DNA of 64,000 nt from Botryotinia globosa (lineage: Eukaryota; Ascomycota; Leotiomycetes; Helotiales; Sclerotiniaceae): assembly GCA_014898425.1 (NCBI GenBank), contig RCSZ01000006.1:620001-684000 (forward strand), read 5' to 3'. Made by a program: the position numbers and the translations under genes. Positions within the stretch are counted from its first letter, which is position 1. The number at the start of each line of letters is the position of its first letter. The notes beneath the pieces are model-generated. The model was given only the letters and a program-made list of their open reading frames with translations. It searched no databases and was not told the DNA's origin. This document shows, in pieces, positions 35,105 through 47,058 of this stretch.

Positions 35105-38100
35105 ACTAACGAAAAAGCAGAAGAAGAAAGAGCAAGACGTTGAGGCAGACAAGATTAAGGAGAGCTTTTTAAAGATAGGAAATAGAAATAAAATAGAAGA
35201 TTAAAATGATGAAGATCTTCCAGAGATGCTTGCTGAAAAGAATGTGAAGATGAGATTTCAATGGGGAAGACTCGTGTTTTTATTGTTAAATGAGAGCTTC
35301 CTGTGGAAATAGAAAGGTGGAAATAGAACCAATCTTTTCCGCCCGACTCGAAAAAAACAAATTCTAAGACGGTAGACTGAATTCCATCAAAGAAAAGTCT
35401 CACAAATTCCTCGACACGAGATAATCTTACAGACACTTCCGTGAGACATTACGAGGCCTTTAAGAACAGGTTTTGGTGGAAAGACAGTAACAAAGAAAAG
35501 TCGTTCAAAATCTTAATGGGCTCAACATCTGAGGCATTATTCAGCCTCCATAGTTGCCTATATCAATATTTGGTATCAATGTTCCAGACATCGGGCGAGA
35601 TCGTGGTTGAGGACAGTCCATCAATTCCGTTTGACCTAAAAACCTGCTGTCAATGTCTATCGTTCGATATCGCATAAACACTAGTTTACTTCTCAAATTG
35701 ACTTCAAAGAAAACTGTTCCAGATGAAGCAGCTAGAATTGTAGGTTCAATCCAGTTTGAGTAGCGGAGAAGGGTTTGATTTTTTCCTGCTGCGAGTTGTG
35801 AAGCCTGAGCTTTAATGACTTATCCACAAAAAGGAAAGGCGTGCGGTACCAGCGGCCGCAAAGCGTTCCCACAAAGCCACTTCCGCTTATGCATAATAAA
35901 ATGCTGTGTGCATTGGTTCGCATGCACAACGAATATAAATACAGTTATACTTGTGTACTACTGGGTCGCATGCCCACAAATGGTCCCAATCCAATATAAG
36001 AGGCCTCGTAAGTTATCTTACACATAGAGGTCTAGTGCAAATACTGAGTTAAATGATCATAATTGTGATCAAATCGACTCTTCACTTTGAACCATACTAT
36101 TAGCAGCCCTGGGTCTTTAATCTTACCCCTTTTCTATACTTCGCCTACGCACGATTCTAACATCTTGATTTACATCTACATACCGGTACACGAAATCATT
36201 TGGAATGCAGCTGTGAACGTGGGATAACCACCTATCAAGTGATGTAATTTTTGGCTCATGAAATCCAATTGTTTCTCATGTTATATAATTTACTCAACGC
36301 AAGATGGAGAGATGCTAACGAGAGTGTATCTTCTCAGTGTATTTACACGCCAATCATAAACGAGTATCACAACAAACAGAAATTTAATAAAATTCCATGG
36401 AACAATACCAATCTAGGTGTCTTTCAGGTCTTTGGGAGACCAGACAGACGCTTGATATTAAGATTGGGACAATACATAGATTCCTCTATTGGTGATCAAT
36501 ATGCTTCTGTCTATAGATAGATGAGAAATCATTCTTGGTTTCACAATTCGTCTTAGCAGGGGCCGAGAATTATGTGTCGAAAAAGTCCGCATTTGCCTGT
36601 AAAATCATATCTTCTTGATTGGAGATTGTTGTTCAGACTCGATTCCCAGTACTGATCTTACAGTGTATCTGAATGTCTGACATTTTCATCAAATATCCAG
36701 AAGAAACCAATTAAAGAGCAGGTATGTATGAACTAAGCAGATTGTTTCTTTGATTTGCTCAGCTCGAAGGGTAGTATTTCAGTCAAGATTTGAATATCGC
36801 GGAGGGGAACACGTACGAGATTTCTGAAATATAGGAGTTTTTTAGGTGTTTATGAATCTAAATATGTCGTAGTTGAGTGAGCACAACGTTGAAAGTCTTT
36901 ACACTTGAGATTTCTTCAATGTCAATATCTGACTATCGTCTGCAATGAACTTTCTTCCTGTATAACTACTTGTCTTTTGATTCTTTACTTGCGTGATCAA
37001 CTAGAGTCTCACGAAGTGATATTGATCAAAGCTCACAAAACAAGAACTCATTAATACTGTCATTGTCGGGGCATTTCTCATGCAGTCTTACATTTCAGTG
37101 ATCTTCATTAATACCCCATGTGATTTATCCCGCTTTGGGAACGTACGTAAAGGTAGGAGCTTCCCAGGTTAGTCTCAACATGTGTCTTCTCAAACTACCA
37201 GCTCTCTTTCTCAATTCTAGATGTTCACTATTGTCTGCGGTGTGAATCGTACTGTCCTTTTGAGGCCGAACTTGAATCGATCTCTGCTGTTTATTTTGTT
37301 GCTCAGCTCATAGATAACCACCTACCTCATATGATAGTACATAATTGCTCACTAACAAGCCCAAAACCCTGCGTAGCAACCATCAGGTCTGATATCTACT
37401 CAGTAATACAATCGAATTCTAGGAGCAACGGCCCAGTAATAACCAAGTCAGTCCTATCAATAAATTCGAAGATGCAACGAGGGCGGGATCTCAACAACTC
37501 AAGTAGTTTCGAAATACCCGCTATCAATTCATCTATCGACGAATCCAAGAATCTTTAACTTATCATTTAGTTTTAGTAAATTCATCTCACCACAAGTCAC
37601 GCCGACTCACACAATACCAAATGCAAATGAAATGCTTCACCTCGTTTTCTTTGAGATTATTAACTCAGACATCGCGGAGAGACGAGATATCCGGAATATA
37701 ATTATATCTTTCAATTCTCTATATCTTATAGCTTCTTTGTTCACCATAAAGAGGTATGCGCCAATGCAATAAAGATATCAATTGCAGATAATTTCATCTG
37801 CAAGAAATTTCTTGATTCGTGATTCCGCTCATTGAAATCATGGAACCTCTCCTTATCACTCATGTTTGAAGTCAAAAACCCCTTATACATTGATTTATAG
37901 AAAGGCTTCATTACTCACGAGTATTCTTTTTCCATGTATGTTTGTTGGTAATTCAAACTCGTATTTCACAGTCTCGGTATTGCAGATTGGCATGTTTTAA
38001 AATTGTAGGCCAACCCGAAAGTTCTCGATCATAACTTTGGGATTCTCATGCTTCTCAGCACTTCTTATAGAAAGCCCAAGAGGAATAAATGATGGCCGGA

Positions 38101-39500
38101 ACAAGGGTCACAACCAGGCCAGCTTGAACTTGGCCCCGTATCACGTGTCTCGCTTACCTTACTTCGTTGACAGTTGGAGAAGATAACTCCATATTATGAT
38201 TAAACTTATCGCATAATACCAACCAACCTCAAACATAGTATGTGCAGCGATATCCTACCATTTTTGGATCCTACGTTCTCCACTTTTTCTGATTGCCGCT
38301 TGGAAAATTGGTCCTTACGATTCCGCACAGTACTTTGAAATGATCAAGCACAAGAAACATCATTAGTACACTGTCGGTTTTCAGTCCTGAGGATGCAAAT
38401 TCGAAATTACATTGCAGTGTTCTCTTCTTCCTTCTCTTCCAAACTCCAGAATTTCTGAAACTTAGGAAAGCCTTACAAGTAGATGAAACGGGGTCTTTCT
38501 GGTAATGACCGGGGGGTCGGCGGCTAGAACCCACCTGTCTGACCGATCCACCACGCTATCTTCCCTCAACCCTAACCTTAATTTCTTGCAGTAGTACATT
38601 TGTATTCTCATATGTTAGCATTTTCTTTGGCGCATTCATTCATAGCAACGTGTCGGGGTATATCTCGCTGCACGAAAACACGCTCGTTTCGTGCAAACTA
38701 GTATGCTAACACAACCATATTGTCTTACAGAGCATTTCTTGAAGAATTGGAACTCATATTTTGATAAAGTGAGTTGTGTACTTTTGTATCGAGGGGCAAC
38801 ATCGAGGCTTGTTCGGAGAAGTGGGGCAAAACTGCGGAGCAAAATAACGCGGTAATATCAAATCACAAATCCATTGCTTTCGCTTCAAGCAAAGCGGTAG
38901 ACCATTCATACATACCAACGGGGCTTTGAACTTGGCTATCGTACGGGTAAGCGTGGGGAGATACCTGGAAGTACTTGTATAATAGTGCAGGTAATGTTCA
39001 TGTGGAGCCGTATTCTTCATTTCGTAAAACGGGTGTGGCGTGCTAAATTGCGTTGCCAAATTTTAAGCAAGGCTTCTGGGGTCGAAAGGCAGATTCTGTA
39101 GTCGGTTAGTGGTTTTCGTACATAGTGGTTGACCTATGGGAATGATATGGAGAAATTTTCACAGAGATAGAGCCTTGGAGGAAGATCTGGATCATGACTT
39201 AGGCCCAGTAATGGTTGGAAATGATGACAATCATCAACATGCTTTGTATAAGTACACGTTGTGAGAAATTTGGAGTAAGAGATATCATTAGCAATTAGTC
39301 AAATCTAGTGGGCGAGACAAATGTTGACATACCAAAACCAAGACATACACAAAATCATCATTTCAAAACAAATCAGATAAGCCGGTCAGGCTTTGCGTTA
39401 CATCTTGTGACTTCCAGATCTCATCAATTCTTTTTCCGTTAAGGCTTTCTTTGGCAGACAGACAGCAGTAAATCGACTGTGGGCGGATTGAATACACATC
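35105..39500. other. Long intergenic region upstream of the second C2H2 gene
   Basis: About 4.4 kb without a supportable gene, between a minus-strand gene and a plus-strand regulator, so it includes both promoters. Contains a foldback of 99 bases (38613-38711) and scattered short open frames lacking family resemblance. Confidence 0.5.
38613..38711. repeat. 99-base foldback with TG...CA ends
   Basis: TGTTAGCA at 38613-38620 pairs with TGCTAACA at 38704-38711. A second inverted repeat, TGCACGAAA...TTTCGTGCA, lies inside (about 38669-38696). The ends look LTR-like, but the element is short and no target duplication is seen. Confidence 0.45.
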
Positions 39501-40904
39501 ATGACGTGGGTTGAAAGTGAATCCTACGTCCAGAGAGACTGCAGCTTCCAGGACAATTGCAATCAGTATATTCGAGATACCGATCGCCGGAGCTTGAGCA
39601 ATAGCCCCGACTATAATTCAAGAACCTATACCTCACAAACGTATAGCCCACCTCATTATACATTATCAGAATATAGCTCGCCCCCAAACGCAGTCTTCAC
39701 TAACGTTTCCTCTCACATCCACGATGAGGATCTCGATATATCAGAAGAAAGACCTCGAAATACTGAAAATAGTCAACACGATGCCATTGTAGCACAAAAT
39801 AGCATTACTACCTCCTCAGAGTACCATGACTATTTTTGGCAAGGTACCGCATACCCAAGCCTTGAATATGGCACCGAATCCATCTACAATTCAAATATTG
39901 ATCCAAGTCTTTGGAATTGTACCACCATGAACACTGAACCAATCGCGCCACTTCCTGTTATTACACAAGCACAAAGCATCCTCAACGAGCAACGTTTCAA
40001 GCAGTGCTGGGATATTCCATCACTAGAAGCAGCAAATCCTATGCAGATCAATGAATACGCCGGAGTAACTTTCCCATCATGCATGGTCGGTCAAGCTAGT
40101 ATATCGAGAACAGCCAGCGCAAATTCATTCCGATCAGCGTCGTCAGGCTCTAAACCAGAACGAGAACTCGCCTCATCATTTTTCGACATGACTGAGTCTA
40201 TGACAATTAGGTCACAATCCCCTGGCGAAGAATCTTATAGATCTGAGTCAACTTCTGGATCACCTCCACCAGGCATCGCAGAGAAATCATCAACTCGCTC
40301 AAGGAAACGGAGGCTTCAAGAGAGAAATGACCCAAATCATATAAACCGTCGCGGAGATACCGGAAGAAGGAAGTTGGATCGATACTTTTGCACTCGGTGT
40401 AATGCTTTTCCCAAAGGCTGGAAGCTACCCGAGGACTTGCGAAAACATAATCAAGGACATCATACCGAAACTGGATTTTACTGTGCCTCTGGAGTGGATG
40501 AGAACTGTGCCTATTGGAGTTCTCAGGAGTCGAGATATATTGACCATCTAAAGGTAGAGCATGCTAGCTCACGCATCCCACAGGAGATTATCCAGAAATA
40601 TAACACCATAAACGGTATTACCCTCGATGGTAGTTACATGTGCAGGATACCAGGTTGTGACAAGGTTTATAAAAGAGCAGAGCGGGGTCGTCGAGACAAG
40701 CATGAAGAAAGGAAGGCCGCACACTTCTTTAAGGGGGAACTAGGAAGAAGCATAGATCCAGCCCATCTATTTCCAAACAGTCGTGTGGGATGCACAAATG
40801 ATGAGACGAAGAGACATGTTGATATGGGACAGTGCGATTTTGCTCATTCTGGCCCAGCGAGGGAATCTGGGGGTTTTGGCCAGAGTAACCGTCAATTTGA
40901 ATAA
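39501..40904 (+). CDS. C2H2-type zinc-finger protein
   Basis: Putative transcription regulator, one exon, 467 residues from the ATG at 39501. The N-terminal about 260 residues are disordered and rich in Ser, Tyr, Asn and acidic residues. A basic Arg/Lys segment (RSRKRRLQER, about 271-280) precedes three finger-like units: DRYFCTRCNAFPKGW with H-x4-H (about 293-322), GFYCASG with a later Cys and DHLKVEH (about 324-353), and YMCRIPGCDKVYKR followed by H and H (about 374-403). The spacings are irregular compared with classic C2H2, as in many fungal regulators. The C-terminal about 60 residues are polar. It resembles the minus-strand C2H2 gene at 29-31 kb in layout (disordered N-terminus, basic segment, C-terminal fingers), but I cannot show that they are paralogues. 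Confidence 0.78.
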   Translation: MTWVESESYVQRDCSFQDNCNQYIRDTDRRSLSNSPDYNSRTYTSQTYSPPHYTLSEYSSPPNAVFTNVSSHIHDEDLDISEERPRNTENSQHDAIVAQNSITTSSEYHDYFWQGTAYPSLEYGTESIYNSNIDPSLWNCTTMNTEPIAPLPVITQAQSILNEQRFKQCWDIPSLEAANPMQINEYAGVTFPSCMVGQASISRTASANSFRSASSGSKPERELASSFFDMTESMTIRSQSPGEESYRSESTSGSPPPGIAEKSSTRSRKRRLQERNDPNHINRRGDTGRRKLDRYFCTRCNAFPKGWKLPEDLRKHNQGHHTETGFYCASGVDENCAYWSSQESRYIDHLKVEHASSRIPQEIIQKYNTINGITLDGSYMCRIPGCDKVYKRAERGRRDKHEERKAAHFFKGELGRSIDPAHLFPNSRVGCTNDETKRHVDMGQCDFAHSGPARESGGFGQSNRQFE

Positions 40905-41731
40905 GGTGATAGAAAAATCTCTCCATTTGAAAATAATGAAGGACTAGGTTGTGTGTCTACAGTGTAGTATACAGATAATATGAAATAATGCCCGTAATCA
41001 ACGACAATGTCTTTGAATTTTGTGAAACAAAAGATTTTGATGACAAGAGTAAATGATATTAAGATAATATCATGCATTTTGTAGAGGAGAAATAAATAAA
41101 TAAATGTTAAAATGCGAGTGCCTAGAATAGCCACCAGGTACATTTGTTGGACCCTCTGGTCAAGGCGCCCGAACAACACCTACAAAGACAGTGCACCAGA
41201 CCACCCAAACAAATTCAATGTCCAAATAACGAAAACAATGTAAAGCCAAAAATTTAAAAATTCACATTTATAAAAAAATAAAGGAACGTTCGAACATCCG
41301 TTCGTTCTAATCTCAATTCGAGATATTGATTATCGGATCTTATCTCGAATATTGGATGGAGTTTTTTATTCATGGGGACACGTCGATTGTCCAGCTGGAG
41401 CCATATATCGTCGTGCGCCTTAAGCTAGATCCAAGGACAAAATTACTATGTTGCCTATTTTTTTCAAGTACCACCAAAGAGTTGGCTGAGAAAGTGGTTG
41501 ATGGATTTTTCAGATTGCAGCCTCGAAGTTCTAGATTGATAGAATGTTTGTTTTGTGCTAGATGAACTATATAAATGAGTAATACTATCGACTACTAAGC
41601 ATTATCATCTCAATCAAAATCTCAATATCAATCTCATTGACCCAGATTTTGGCTATCAGAGCGATTCTCATCGAGAGAAGCTATACTGCACAACCGAACT
41701 TCATTTTGGCAATATCGGCAATATCGGCAAA
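40905..41731. other. Intergenic region, no gene seen
   Basis: The 3' flank of the C2H2 gene and the promoter side of the Ser/Arg-rich gene. No supportable gene. Confidence 0.5.
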
Positions 41732-43239
41732 ATGTCATCAGCAGCGTCTAGCACGAACTCTAGGATTGGCAGCAAAGCTGGCTCCAAAATTAAAGCAATC
41801 CACACATATAGTTATCCTGAAAGGTCCAGTTCAAGAATAGAACGAACAGAATCTCACAACCCTACTATTGCTGGATCGTCCCATTCAAGAATAGAACAAG
41901 CAGAATCTGACAAATTTCGTCGTGTCGAATCAAGCCGCGGAGGAACCGAGCGCAGAAGATCGATTGAGAGACCTGAGCTGAATACTCAAGATCTCAATAT
42001 CGGGCGTCGTGGCTCACCACAACCATCATTAAGCCCTGGAGATACCGTCAGATCTTCCGTGGATACTAAGATACGAGATATTGAAAAACAACAGGCGGCG
42101 TTCGAGAAATTTGGTAAACATAATGAAGGACAAGACTCGGAGGCAGGAGACGGCCATAGCCATAGGTCGAGAAGACGGCGGAGGCCCCGAAGCCACGAAA
42201 AACCGATTCAGGTTAAAGTCCAATATGAAGAAATAGGAAAGCAACGCTCAAGATCACCCCCCGACGAAATTGTAACTACGACTCGAACTACGATTCCTGG
42301 ATTACCATTTTTAAAGAAAGAAAAGGTTAAAATAACTCAGTTCAAAAAGAGTCACTCGCACGAAGAGGAAGACCACAAGAAACCCTCAGGCTCAGACCGA
42401 ATACCTAAAGATACTGACAGAGGCTCGGATCGGAACAGAAAAGATGAAGGTTCTGATAGAAATACAAAACATTCCTCCCGGAAAGGAAGTGTCTCGAGCC
42501 GAGAAAAAAGCGAGCGCAAGCCAGAATCTGCTACCAGTTCAAGACACGGTGCCCCGACTCACAGAAGCGCAGGAGACAATACACCGCGAGCAGGTTCCCG
42601 CCATTCGAGTAATTCCTCAAATTCCCAAAACGCACACAAAGTCTTTGATGATGGGCCAAGTCCGGGGGGGGCCCAAAGCCTTGAGTGAGGGACCCGCCAG
42701 TGGGTCTTTGAATGGTAGACCTCCTCGAAGTAATACTGGAGCTTCTGATCGTCACAGTTTGAGTGGGAGAGATTTGCAAAACAAGTACCAACCTAACAGA
42801 AGTCCTCCTTCAATTCATGAACAAAAAGAGCATACTCAAATAAGTTATGGAAGAAACGACAAGGATAATGAGCCTTATGCACGTGAGATTGGGAAACGGG
42901 ATCATAAACCCTCAGGATCGACACACTCCAAAGCTAGCATCCCTACTCCTCCAAAATCGACAATTTCCAAAGCTAGCACCCCTACTCCTTCAGAGTACGA
43001 AGAAGCGGAGCGTACTCAAGTATATTGTGGGAGAGTCACTGAGGAAGATAATTCTTCTGCATATGAGATTGAAAGAGATCCATCTAATATGTCAGCATTG
43101 GGAAGCGACAAAAGTGGTGTTAGGAGAGCTAGTACACGCAATAGTATCGCTCGTTCCGACTATACTGCCTCAGAGCAAGCTTCATCAAGTCGCGGGGGGG
43201 GAGAATGAGTCAAGTCGTGGTAGAACAACCCATAGATAG
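41732..43239 (+). CDS. Ser/Arg/Lys-rich disordered protein, frame broken at two G8 runs
   Basis: A fungal low-complexity protein that I do not recognise, rich in Ser, Arg, Lys and Glu, with RS-like stretches. The ATG at 41732 opens one frame to 42688. Good coding-like sequence then continues in the +1 frame to 43208, and a third frame runs to a stop at 43237-43239. Each change of frame falls on a run of eight G (42664-42671 and 43194-43201) and has the same sign, so one G too many in each run would explain both. Coding character across the break is supported by an internal repeat in the middle segment (EHTQISYGR...AREIGKRD and ERTQVYCGR...AYEIERDP) and by SSRG repeats on both sides of the second run. 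Explanations: homopolymer sequencing error, a decaying gene, or length-variable tracts. About 501 residues if each run had seven G. Confidence 0.6.
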
Positions 43240-44419
43240 TAGGGTACGCAAATCCAAGTTTTGAAACCGAGTCCGACTTACAGATGAGTCCTTTGGCGGT
43301 AGTGGAGACTGAGAATACACAAAAGATCAATGACCTTTGGTTATCTTGAATCTTGTCAAAAGCGCGTCTTGTCATCAAGGCTGAGGGAGACAATGGAAGT
43401 GTTGAAATTATCAAGTGGTCAAACCCAGTCTGTTGGTTCGCCAACTCAGAGATTGGTACTCAAAGAACACAGGCTATGTGTCCCTACACTCAGGATATGT
43501 AGTAGCCAGAGCATCTGAATCAGGATGAGAAGAGACTAAAGGTAAAGATAAGGAATTATGCAAAAGATTATTTTGGGCGTTTTGGGCATTTTGGGCATTT
43601 TACGTAGCGACTGAATTCTTCTCTCGACATTTTTTTTCTGGTTCTTCCCACGGTGTTGTGTTAAAGGCTTGTCTTTCACCCGGTGATAGCATTTCGCTTC
43701 CGTGCAGATAATTCATGCGGTCCATAGCCGACGATCCGCAATGGAATGAACAGAGATCATTGTGAAGATGTAATTGTAGAAGGTATTCTCTATGTGTTGA
43801 ACTTTGACCTATGAAATTGTTAAATGATTCCATGATCACCAGACTTGGAAACGCGTACGTCTCTATATAGCATCGGAAAATTCAGAATGCTCGAACGGTT
43901 ATGTGAGGCAGAAGAATTGGTACTCGAAACTGGGGTTTCGACTTTCGACGCGGCATATTTTTCAATGGAAATGATGACGGCAATCATAGATCAGCACTGC
44001 CAATAAATGAACAAATAGATAAATATGTCCTGCTCAAGGGTCACTTGAACCACAAGCGCGAGCTGAACATGACGTTGATGTCAAATTTCATATGTAAATG
44101 TCAACCAGAGGCTGTAGAGGCGTACATATTAGTTACAAATACATAAGATTGGCAGCATAACGTAGAATGTCATAAGAACGTTTGTAGTGCTTCGCAATCG
44201 CAATTCCATGCGGATTTTGGACATATTCCTACGTTATACATAACACTCATGCTGACAATGCATTTCCGTGTTGTGTTTTATACAAGCAATGAGCAACACA
44301 GTACAGACTTTAACAGACTTACAGTACCTTGTGCTATATTGCCAACTCTTCTCTCTTCCACGCCTCCACAAATAGTTGACCAAATGTATCGTTTTGTAAC
44401 ATCCTCCCTATTGTACCCC
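43240..44419. other. Intergenic region, no gene seen
   Basis: Lies between the tails of the Ser/Arg-rich gene and the mL58 gene. No supportable coding sequence. Confidence 0.5.
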
Positions 44420-45028
44420 TCACTCATCCCTCTTTGCCAACTCAATTCGTCTTTGCCTATTCTCCCGCGCTGCTGTTCTCGTCGGTCCCCATCTAGCTTT
44501 TACGGCTTCCAACTTCTCTCTTTCCAAATCTCTCTTCTCTGCCGATGCTTCTGTAATCATGCCAATGAATATGGACGAACAATTGAACTTCTTAGCCAAT
44601 TGCAATCTAGTCCATTTTTCAGGTTCCTCCGACCTCAGCCTCCTAATCTCTGCAACATCCTTTTCACTCAAATGATGCCTCTCATACTTCAGCTGCTTCG
44701 GGTCGACTGGAGGTGGTAACCGATGTGAGAGAGCGTTGAGTCGTTCTTGGGTGATTGCTAAAAGCTTTCTTCTCTTGTCGTCTTTGGGGAGGAATTTTAG
44801 AGGGGTGTGGAAAACGGAGGGAGAGGAGGATGGCGGATTGAAAATAATGTGATCTTGTGGCGCGCCATTTGATGGGACAAAATTTGGATCGGGTTTGACA
44901 TTTAAACGTTGCTTAGAACGTCTGTAGGTGGATTCATGTCGACGGGTCGTGGCATTCAGAGACAATAGGCATTGAGGCTTCGCAGAGAAGAGTTTGGCGA
45001 CAGGCCGACGTAATATTCTGAGATCCAT
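44420..45028 (-). CDS. MRPL20: Mitochondrial large ribosomal subunit protein mL58 (MRPL20)
   Basis: Component of the fungal mitochondrial large ribosomal subunit, needed for mitochondrial translation. A 202-residue single-exon frame starts at the ATG at 45028; the frame upstream has only a TTG. The N-terminal about 35 residues are basic with no acidic residue after position 2 (MDLRILRRPVAKLF...), a likely mitochondrial presequence. A family-typical run follows: ESTYRRSKQRLNVKPDP (about 36-52), then DHIIFNPPSSSPSVFHTPLKFLP. The middle contains a helix-turn-helix-like stretch (WTRLQLAKKFNCSSIFI) and the C-terminus is a long Arg/Lys/Glu helix. Length fits the family. Divergent from the disordered-protein gene at 45904, with about 0.9 kb between the starts. 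Confidence 0.9.
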   Translation of the reverse strand: MDLRILRRPVAKLFSAKPQCLLSLNATTRRHESTYRRSKQRLNVKPDPNFVPSNGAPQDHIIFNPPSSSPSVFHTPLKFLPKDDKRRKLLAITQERLNALSHRLPPPVDPKQLKYERHHLSEKDVAEIRRLRSEEPEKWTRLQLAKKFNCSSIFIGMITEASAEKRDLEREKLEAVKARWGPTRTAARENRQRRIELAKRDE

Positions 45029-45421
45029 GGTTGTGTGAGTCTTTTGATCAAAGGTAAAAGTCAATAACTCATCAAGTATTCCTCACATTCACATTTCATC
45101 ATCTAATCGAAAAGAAGAATTGAAAAATACTTGCTGCCTCATCAATAAGGTTTACCACATGGTACGTACACCCACCAACCAAGTTGAAGCAGAGGAACTT
45201 ATTATTACCTACATACGATACAAGCCTTGCCTTGCGAGTTGCGACAACTTGCGACACCTGCAAGGCTCTTTATCCCAAATCATTTTCCTTTTCGAGGTTT
45301 CCAACTTTTTGATTGTCAGGCGACTTGTTTTCGTTTTCATGAAATTAATGACTCTTGCCGCTTCCTGGACCACCCATTCTTGCGAAGAAAGTAAGAGAAA
45401 GGTAGGTGAAATCATCTTGTC

Positions 45422-45452
<31 letters not shown>

Positions 45453-45903
45453 CAATCATAATTGTCTAGATTGTCATGCCTTTGAATGTGTCTATTGTTG
45501 GACAGTATATAAGACTCGTATAGGAATCCATCTTCTTCTTCTTCTTTCACGGCTCAATCTTTGAATTTGAATCTCGACTCTTCTTTGTTCTTATCATTCC
45601 AACATTTCTCTCTGGTGTCAATTCTGATTTTCATTGACCGGAACCAAAAGCTGATAATTCCCAAAGATCATCTGCACGCGTAAGTCTGCAACCCTCCAAA
45701 GTATTGGTTTGATTAAGGCGCATACGCCAACATCCATGATGATGCGATTAAGTTTCCGCAGCCCATATCCATTTATTTATTTGTTCATGTTCATCTGACA
45801 CTTCGCAAATAGTACAGTCAGTATACCAGAGATTCGACTCGACTTACTTCCTCGCAATCAAAAAACAAAAAACAAAACCGAAATCTCTCTATCAATCGTC
45901 ATC
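45029..45903. promoter_or_regulatory. Divergent intergenic promoter region
   Basis: Separates the divergent starts of the mL58 gene and the 45904 gene, so both promoters lie here. It contains a short TTATCA repeat near 45420-45450 and C/T-rich leader sequence before 45904. The role is inferred from layout alone. Confidence 0.5.
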
Positions 45904-47058
45904 ATGAGCGCATCGGAATCTAGCACTTTACATGCGAACACACCCGTCCCCACAGGCCAACAATCGATAACCACGTCAAAGGCCCCTCTACTAGGTGAGG
46001 GATTCAAAGTACCAACGAACCAAAAATTGTCGAATCCCGGTGAAAATAGTGAGGTCGATGTGGATGCGAGTGATTCTGCGAGCGGAACCGCAAAGTCGGG
46101 AAAGCGAAGATTGTTTGGATTCGGAAAAAAGAAGAATGATGAAAAGGTAAAGAGCAAAAAGAAGGATGATGGAACCCTTGCTGGCAATGCACCATTGATC
46201 CGCCCTCTCCAGCAGACGCAGATGACGAACTCCCCTCCACGATCAAGCTATCCATACCAACACCCTTCATCACCACCAAGTCGAAAATTGTTCTCTTCGT
46301 CCCCACGTGTAGTGTCACCTGCAGGTTCGCAAATCTTCGAGCGTGATGTGCAAGAAAGTGCTATTCAGCCAAATTCTCCCGCAATCCCGTCGCATATACA
46401 GACAGAGGATTATATTCCACCAGTCCTAGATGCATCGTCGCAAGCTATTACCAACAATGACATTGATCCGGATACAGTGGAAATCGTCATGCACTCTTCT
46501 CATCAGCCAGCAGTAATGTCAATGGGTGGTATCAGCAGTAGCGAACCTGGCGCGTCAATGTGGACAGACGACTTGGTGGCCCACCCCGACAAGGACGATG
46601 CGGCATCAAACTACGGTGCTCTTGATAGTACAGACATCCGGAGATTAAGCTTCATTTCATTTGCAGATGTAGTGCAATCAGAGCACGCAGAACATGCTGG
46701 CAATAGAGACTCAATATATATTGCGGGACTCAGTGCGTTGTCATCACCAGGTATATCACCAGGTGTGAACCGTTCGCCTTCGCCTGTGCGATCACCAGTA
46801 TCGTCGTTTGGATTCGGAACATCACCCCCGACTAGTAAGTCAGCTTCCGTGAAAGGTGTTGAGCTTTCGCCAGTTCGAAAACAAACTGGTCTCGCCAGTC
46901 CGACTTCACTTCACTCTCCTACAAATGGCGGCGAATTGACCATAGAGACAATGTCACAGGCTGTGAAGAAGACCGGGAGCGGCGATCTTGGTGGCGGCCT
47001 TCGCAGTTTACCTTTAAGCCCGGTAAGCTCTGATGGCCCGGATACGCCATTCAGATAA
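45904..47058 (+). CDS. Ser/Pro-rich disordered protein, function unknown
   Basis: A single-exon frame of 384 residues starting at the ATG at 45904, whose context (GTCATCATG) is reasonable. The composition is Ser/Pro/Thr-rich almost throughout. A basic patch (KSGKRRLFGFGKKKNDEKVKS, shortened here) at about 65-85 may be a nuclear or membrane-binding segment. A more ordered stretch at about 235-262 reads DSTDIRRLSFISFADVVQ, which looks like the conserved core. SPVRSP and SPGISPG motifs near the C-terminus would suit proline-directed kinases. No known domain, signal peptide or membrane segment. I recognise the general type (conserved uncharacterised ascomycete protein) but no function. Confidence 0.72.
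   Translation: MSASESSTLHANTPVPTGQQSITTSKAPLLGEGFKVPTNQKLSNPGENSEVDVDASDSASGTAKSGKRRLFGFGKKKNDEKVKSKKKDDGTLAGNAPLIRPLQQTQMTNSPPRSSYPYQHPSSPPSRKLFSSSPRVVSPAGSQIFERDVQESAIQPNSPAIPSHIQTEDYIPPVLDASSQAITNNDIDPDTVEIVMHSSHQPAVMSMGGISSSEPGASMWTDDLVAHPDKDDAASNYGALDSTDIRRLSFISFADVVQSEHAEHAGNRDSIYIAGLSALSSPGISPGVNRSPSPVRSPVSSFGFGTSPPTSKSASVKGVELSPVRKQTGLASPTSLHSPTNGGELTIETMSQAVKKTGSGDLGGGLRSLPLSPVSSDGPDTPFR

Noticed and set aside
38480..38570. tRNA-like sequence on the minus strand (TAGCGTGGTGG and GGGTTCTAGCC boxes)
   Set aside because: The A-box-like and B-box-like motifs are too close together and no cloverleaf with anticodon arm can be drawn.
44249..44719. Plus-strand open frame of 156 codons
   Set aside because: Largely antisense of the mL58 coding sequence; no family resemblance.
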